This document shows, piece by piece, positions 1-4,500 of a stretch of 6,618 nucleotides of DNA. Below the pieces are notes generated by a model. The model was not told the origin of the DNA. It made no database searches and was given only the letters and a program-made list of their open reading frames with translations. The stretch covers positions 1-6,618 of the forward strand of contig PBPV01000021.1 of the NCBI GenBank assembly GCA_002724815.1, read 5' to 3'. Position numbers and translations under genes: made by a program. Each line of letters begins with the position of its first letter. Within the stretch, counting starts at the first letter, position 1. The stretch comes from Methanobacteriota archaeon. Lineage in GTDB: Archaea > Thermoplasmatota > Poseidoniia > Poseidoniales > Thalassarchaeaceae.

Positions 1-516
1 GTTATCACCCTTGGTAAGATATCCTGCGTGAACAGGGTCCCAATCCTCAATTCTGAGATCATAAGCCCCGCCGTGGTATGGACAATGAATGTCGAATGTC
101 CAACTGATGCTTGAAACATTGCGAAGTGTGGTACCAGGGACATCCCATCCTCCTGATGTATTCTCCACTACTTCCAACAGTGCGCGATGAATCACTGGTG
201 TATCAGAGCCACCATTTTTCTGATAGATGATGACATCTCCAGGCATCCCATGACTTTCGTACCCCTCAAAATCTCCCCCCGATTCTGTTGCTTCTACGAA
301 AGTGATGATGTCTTTTCGTTCTGGCGTCATCACCAAAACCAAATCCCCAGCATCGATTGAACCGACTTCTCCATTCTCATCATGTTGCATCGAATTGGAT
401 TCGATGACCACCATCGGTGGCCATGACCCCGTCATCAAGACAAGAACGGAAATGAGGACCGCAATCAGTCCACCCGCCAGCAAGGCCTCCCGAATCCAGG
501 ACCAAGCCTCGCCCAT
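1..516 (-). CDS. Signal peptidase I, archaeal/ER (Sec11-like) type; C-terminus cut by window start
   Basis: Membrane-bound serine protease (family S26) that cleaves signal peptides from Sec-exported proteins on the outer face of the cytoplasmic membrane. The 172 visible residues start at ATG 516. They show an N-terminal membrane helix (about 11-30) and the nucleophile box ESNSMQ with the likely catalytic Ser42. Further on are GDLVLV (57-62), GDVIIY (93-98), TPVIHRA with the likely catalytic His110, and TKGDN (168-172) just before the edge. His in place of the bacterial Lys marks the archaeal/ER Ser-His(-Asp) type. The segment between the Ser and His boxes is long, as I recall for haloarchaeal relatives. 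The conserved Asp after the GDN box and any C-terminal helix lie outside the window. The gene follows the four-helix protein by 5 bases and is probably cotranscribed with it. Family assignment is firm; a dedicated substrate cannot be inferred. Confidence 0.93.
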   Translation of the reverse strand, partial: MGEAWSWIREALLAGGLIAVLISVLVLMTGSWPPMVVIESNSMQHDENGEVGSIDAGDLVLVMTPERKDIITFVEATESGGDFEGYESHGMPGDVIIYQKNGGSDTPVIHRALLEVVENTSGGWDVPGTTLRNVSSISWTFDIHCPYHGGAYDLRIEDWDPVHAGYLTKGDN

Positions 517-521
517 GGCGT

Positions 522-530
522 TCACTCCTC
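522..530 (-). promoter_or_regulatory. Ribosome binding site of signal peptidase, overlapping the upstream stop codon
   Basis: On the minus strand, GAGGAGTGA ends 5 bases before ATG 516 and matches much of the archaeal Shine-Dalgarno consensus GGAGGTGAT. Its last three bases are the stop codon of the preceding gene, and GAGGAG encodes that protein's last two glutamates. The arrangement supports the ATG 516 start and suggests translational coupling of the two genes. Confidence 0.7.
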
Positions 531-1316
531 TTCTTCTACAACGTGGTGTTCGGGCCTGTCGCCTGGAGCTGGGAAAGACAGCCACATGAGAGCGCCCATG
601 ATTAACAATAATGCCCAACCAGAGATATCATCGAAGTATGGTGCTGTGTACGAACCGGGAGAGATTCCGTTCAAGAATTCCCAGATGTGAAGTGTATTCT
701 CTCGTGCTCCACTTTCGGATGTTGCAATTCCCCAAATCATGTTGTACAACTGCAAGAGGAAACCGCTCACAGTGACAAAGGCCAACGAGCGATTGAACCA
801 CTGCTCTCGGAACATCTCAATATTGATCACTCGCGATAAGCGTGAATCATCGGTCGCCCACCAATTGATGACAAAATCCTCGGGAACCGTTTGATTCGCT
901 TCCTCTGGAGCCGAACGACCCCGGAGCAATCCATGCTCAATGTAATGCGCTTTCAGACGGGCACTCCAAATTGCACCCAAGGTTTTGGCGGCTTCTTCGG
1001 CCTCCTTACGCTCGCGTCCCAATTCAGCACGGGAAGTGAGGTTCAATGTCTGCATCAAGTAACTCCATTGACCTTGATAATGAATAAATTCCGGGCCAAT
1101 GAAAATCAATGCAGTGAATCCAATGAACAAACCGATCCAAGTACCGGTACGCATGTGCTCTAAATCTTCAACTTGAGCTCCATCCAAAAAGAAGAAGAAA
1201 ACAATGGCCCACATGACCATTGAGAATGAAATGAATGATAGCGTTCCGAGTATGAACAAATGACGTTCTCTCTGCCCTTCCCACCAATTTTTGAACGGTG
1301 CCAACAATTTACTCAT
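522..1316 (-). CDS. Unrecognised four-helix membrane protein with acidic C-terminus, in operon with signal peptidase
   Basis: I do not recognise a family. From ATG 1316 it is 264 residues. Four hydrophobic segments are visible at about residues 20-44, 59-78, 178-198 and 231-249. A basic N-terminus (KNWWEGQRERH) suggests that both ends face the cytoplasm. The roughly 100-residue loop between helices 2 and 3 would then be cytoplasmic too. It begins with a charged, Ala/Glu/Arg-rich helix of possible coiled-coil character (about 95-131). The short loop between helices 3 and 4 would be outside. The protein ends in VVEEEE. Start choice: GTG 1325, ATG 1322 and ATG 1316 are in frame; I prefer 1316 because GAGAGTGAT lies 4 bases upstream of it. 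The gene is first of a two-gene unit with signal peptidase I, so a role in membrane export or protein maturation is possible, but only by neighbourhood. Intact; no catalytic motif seen. Confidence 0.85.
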   Translation of the reverse strand: MSKLLAPFKNWWEGQRERHLFILGTLSFISFSMVMWAIVFFFFLDGAQVEDLEHMRTGTWIGLFIGFTALIFIGPEFIHYQGQWSYLMQTLNLTSRAELGRERKEAEEAAKTLGAIWSARLKAHYIEHGLLRGRSAPEEANQTVPEDFVINWWATDDSRLSRVINIEMFREQWFNRSLAFVTVSGFLLQLYNMIWGIATSESGARENTLHIWEFLNGISPGSYTAPYFDDISGWALLLIMGALMWLSFPAPGDRPEHHVVEEEE

Positions 1317-1320
1317 ATCC

Positions 1321-1329
1321 ATCACTCTC
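1321..1329 (-). promoter_or_regulatory. Putative ribosome binding site that favours the ATG 1316 start
   Basis: Minus-strand GAGAGTGAT, ending 4 bases before ATG 1316, resembles the archaeal consensus GGAGGTGAT and has nearly the same spacing as the site in front of the signal peptidase gene. It overlaps the alternative in-frame GTG 1325 and ATG 1322, for which it would be too close. It therefore argues for the 264-residue product over a 266- or 267-residue one. Confidence 0.45.
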
Positions 1330-1370
1330 GGCTAGAATTGCTTCTGGCTACCCCCGGCGAAACTCTAGCC
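1330..1370. repeat. 7-bp inverted repeat GGCTAGA / TCTAGCC with 27-base loop
   Basis: GGCTAGA (1330-1336) and TCTAGCC (1364-1370) are perfect reverse complements separated by 27 bases. They lie just upstream of the minus-strand start codon and would fall in the leader of that operon if transcription begins beyond 1370. They could pair in RNA or form two half-sites for a regulator. Seven bases over this distance can also arise by chance. Confidence 0.3.
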
Positions 1371-1392
1371 ACAGTTGAGTGTTCGCCTTGAA

Positions 1393-1410
1393 CGGGCCCT
1401 AACGGGCCCG
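1393..1410. repeat. GC-rich hairpin made from a direct repeat of AACGGGCCC
   Basis: AACGGGCCC occurs at 1391-1399 and again at 1401-1409, one base apart. Because GGGCCC is itself a palindrome, the pair also forms a perfect hairpin: CGGGCCC (1393-1399), loop TAAC, GGGCCCG (1404-1410). It stands out in a window of otherwise moderate GC content. No T tract follows on either strand, so it does not look like an intrinsic terminator. A tandem operator or a structured upstream region are the better readings. Confidence 0.5.
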
Positions 1411-1417
1411 GAATAGA

Positions 1418-1427
1418 TTGATATCAA
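1418..1427. promoter_or_regulatory. TATA-like palindrome, weak promoter candidate
   Basis: TTGATATCAA is a perfect 10-bp palindrome in the most AT-rich part of the spacer (the A/T-rich run covers about 1411-1429). Its centre is about 52 bases before the plus-strand start at 1475 and about 106 bases before the minus-strand start. If it is a TATA box for the plus-strand gene, transcription would begin near 1447-1452, leaving a short leader. The match to the archaeal TATA consensus is poor, and the symmetric sequence could equally be a regulator half-site pair. Confidence 0.25.
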
Positions 1428-1437
1428 ATGGCACGGG

Positions 1438-1454
1438 TGTCGGCGTAGCCGACA
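1438..1454. repeat. Perfect 7-bp stem, 3-base loop hairpin upstream of the large gene
   Basis: TGTCGGC (1438-1444), loop GTA, GCCGACA (1448-1454). A further copy of GTCGGCG follows at 1455-1461, duplicating 1439-1445. The hairpin ends 20 bases before ATG 1475. It therefore lies either in the short mRNA leader or across the transcription start, where it could act as an operator or affect ribosome access. No T tract follows, so a terminator is unlikely. Confidence 0.45.
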
Positions 1455-1460
1455 GTCGGC

Positions 1461-1466
1461 GAGGGT
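1461..1466 (+). promoter_or_regulatory. Putative weak ribosome binding site of the large surface-protein gene
   Basis: GAGGGT lies 8 bases before ATG 1475 and is a partial match to the archaeal GGAGGTGAT consensus. ATG 1475 is the only ATG after the in-frame stop TAA at 1400-1402, and it directly begins a convincing signal peptide. The start therefore does not depend on this weak site. Confidence 0.35.
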
Positions 1467-1474
1467 TGTCAAAA

Positions 1475-1543
1475 ATGAGAAAAATTGCGATATTCATTCT
1501 ATCTACCCTACTCTTTTCTTATGCGCTACCATTGGCAGATGCT
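1475..1543 (+). other. Sec signal peptide of the large surface protein
   Basis: Residues 1-23 begin MRK, followed by a hydrophobic core IAIFILSTLLFSYALPL and the motif ADA before Ala24, a standard AXA signal peptidase I site. There is no lipobox Cys and no twin arginine, so export by Sec and cleavage by signal peptidase I are expected. This segment also confirms the choice of ATG 1475. Confidence 0.88.
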
Positions 1544-4500
1544 GCCACTGAAACCCAATTCACAGATGGAACATCGACATTTACCCATGTGTTCAGCCAA
1601 GCAGGTGATTCGCCCACCCCGGGAGTGACTCTACCTTACGGAGCTGATGTGCAAAATGTCGAGTTTGAAGTTGAAGGATCGGCCTCGACTTCGACTTGGA
1701 TGAACCGGACAACAAATGCTGATTTTGGTGGGGCGGGAACGACCGGTTCTAGCCAACAAGGACAGTTTCTCAACCAGTTCGGTTGGTACTACATGTACAA
1801 ACAAAACGTGAAAGTGGAAAACAATGAAGTGGAATTGCGCCCAACTGAAACGACGACCTATTGGGACATGGACAATACCAACGATGTCTCATCCAGTTCC
1901 GGTGGGAGTATCAACACCACTGGGCATCACTTTTCCAGTGCTGAAGCCGGATACAACGGAATCAGTGATACCGGAAGAATCAGTCTTTCCGGTGGAACTT
2001 GGGGGAATTACATCGGAGCGACTGTTGAACAATTGAATGAATATCACGTTATTCGTTATTCAAGCATTACTTCGTCGTACGGAGGATACAACTTCAATTC
2101 CATGAACCGATACAATGCATCCACTGGTGCCTACATTGGGACCGTAACGATGGCGTACAATAACTGCAGCTCAACCAACCTATACTATGTCTCAGACATG
2201 ACAAGCGATGGTGACGGAACGGTTTGGATGGCTTCGTTCTACACCGGGACTTCCTCTGCGTACGGCGGTATTTCCAAATGGACGGTTACAAAGAATCAGC
2301 AAAATGTTGTGACTTACACTTGTGAGCGATTCTGGATGGCTCAAGAAATTGGTGGAATTTCCATCGACCCCAACACAAATGACATGTATGTCGTTCAAAG
2401 AACTCGAAATGGAAATTCATACAACATTGACCTGTGGGAAGTGAGCCGTAGTAATCCGAATATTGCCCTACAGACATGGAGTCTTGGTGCCATTTCTAGT
2501 GGTGGCGGAAGCAGTACGTTCAGTGGTTATCTGAAGCCGACCGGGTTGGTTGTCCAAATGCCCAGGATCGCAGTCAACGTGTACTGCTATTACTATGCCT
2601 ATTCCTACTATTGTGATACCAACAGAGTCTCTTGGACTAGCATCTATCATCAACAAACAAATTGGCCAGAGTTGCAGGGTGAATTCACTAGATCCTATGC
2701 ATCGATGGGTCTATCCAATCTGAATGGGGAGATCGGACATACCTGCCTTTATGCAACTTCAGCATCTTATTGTCCAACCTCTACGACTAATCGAAAAATC
2801 ATCACCAATGGCAATGGCGCTGCTGATTGGATGGGGACGCCATCATCGAGTTCTGCGATTGTCACGTCCAGTATGCAGAGACTTGCGCGTTCAATCAGCG
2901 AAGTCACACTTGATTCTGCAATCACTTGGGAACCCACCGGAACGAGTGTGGATCTTGAAATCACCAATGATGGTGGAACAACTTGGAAACGTGCAAATAA
3001 CGCTGGACAGGTCATCACATTCACCAATGCAGGAAATGACATTGGGTGGCGTGCATGGCTAAATGGATCTTCTACAGCAGCCCCAATCATTGACACCGTA
3101 GGTATTTCGTATACCTCAAGTTACGTCAATTCTGGACAATTCAGATATTACCGTACTGGGACCCAAGGTGCCGCCCCTGTCGCGGCTTCTGTCTGGTGGA
3201 ATGCTTCAACACCTGGAGGTAGCGGTTTGGATATTTATTTCCGAGAGGGGTCAACGAGTTGTACGAGTGGTACTCGTGTCAGCGTACCATCTCAGGGTTC
3301 AATCGTCACATTCGCTTCGACCTCAACGAGTATGGCATTCTGTATCGATTTAGATTCGGGCTCAAATAATCAGTACTCTCCAACTCTGTTTGACTTTAAT
3401 TTGGTCACCTATACAAATGCGCCTAGAGACGTCAAAATCGATATCTTTGACGCGGATCCAGGGACACCCACTTCGTGTGGAGTGAGTGGATATGAATGGG
3501 AATATGATGGTGTTTTGGTCGGAACAACCACAGCCAGAGATGCGGCTCCAAATGTCGATTTGAGAAATGCGTTCAACTGCATTGTACCGGGAACAGGAAC
3601 AGGAACCGAAGTAATCGGAGTGCAAGTAGGTTCGGCATCAGCAGGACAACTGAAAATCACCTCAATGACAATTGAATACACCATGGCCACTGTCAACCTT
3701 GACATCAATTACGATGAAACCATGATTCTACACGAGCGTTCGCAATCGTATGAAATCGTGACACGTCACGTGATCGGAGACAATGCGGCTAGCATAACGG
3801 ATGCAGAATTGATGTTCATCGCTTCACCCAATTCCTATGCCCCCAAACTATCTTGGGCTGATGATGGAACATTGGTTGATGATGACCCTGAAGATTGGAT
3901 TATTCCAGATCAAGGAGGGACTTGGACCAATCTTTCAAATGGAATTTTTGAGATCCACTGGATGTTTAGAGTCACTGATGATTTCCCTGAGCAAGACAAT
4001 GTTGGATGGCGTGTAAGTTGTACGGACGATACCGGACTTACACCCGCTATATTGTCCACAACGGGATCCTCTGCAGGTATTAGAGTGAATCAATCGTATG
4101 GATTGGGATGGTTTTCAATTCACGATGTTGAAGGCGAAGTGGTCAACGAAGATGTACAGAATGGAGATTGGGTTGTTGCCGGAGAAACCGTCCACTTCCA
4201 AGGACAAATCTGGTTTGATGGAACTGAAGATGCTCCACTGAATTCCGTATTCGACGTGCGTGTTGCTCGAAAGGATGCACAGGGTGACTTCACGGCCTCT
4301 TCGTGGAAAGACAACTCCAATCCAAATGGGACTTTCTTCATCTCCATCGCTGTTCCAGACATGAATATCCCCGAGGGAATCACCTTTGAGGTTCAGACCT
4401 ACAATGTACGTGATCCAACCAAGGTCATGCCAACCAATGAATCTTGGATGCGAACTCTCAGAATTGACGATTCCTCGCCAGAGATTATTGATGCATGGCC

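Larger units (their letters stand above)
1317..1474. promoter_or_regulatory. Divergent intergenic region between the export operon and the large surface-protein gene
   Basis: This 158-base stretch separates two oppositely directed start codons and must hold the promoters for both units unless the minus-strand operon has a distant one. It contains no start-to-stop reading frame of note. It holds a TTGATATCAA palindrome, a GGCTAGA/TCTAGCC inverted repeat, a GGGCCC-based hairpin and a TGTCGGC/GCCGACA hairpin, listed separately. No strong archaeal BRE plus TATA motif (AAANNTTTATA-like) is visible on either strand, so transcription starts cannot be placed with confidence. Confidence 0.6.

Noticed and set aside
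302..589. Plus-strand frame of 95 codons across the signal peptidase start region
   Set aside because: It overlaps the catalytic Ser box of signal peptidase and the end of its operon partner on the other strand. Its composition is that of a shadow frame.
1320..1325. GTG 1325 or ATG 1322 as the start of the four-helix protein
   Set aside because: Both overlap the likely ribosome binding site GAGAGTGAT, which is well spaced for ATG 1316. They remain possible and change the protein by only two or three residues.
1393..1454. Hairpins in the spacer as intrinsic terminators
   Set aside because: No T-rich tract follows on either strand, and the region lies upstream of two divergent starts, not downstream of any gene.
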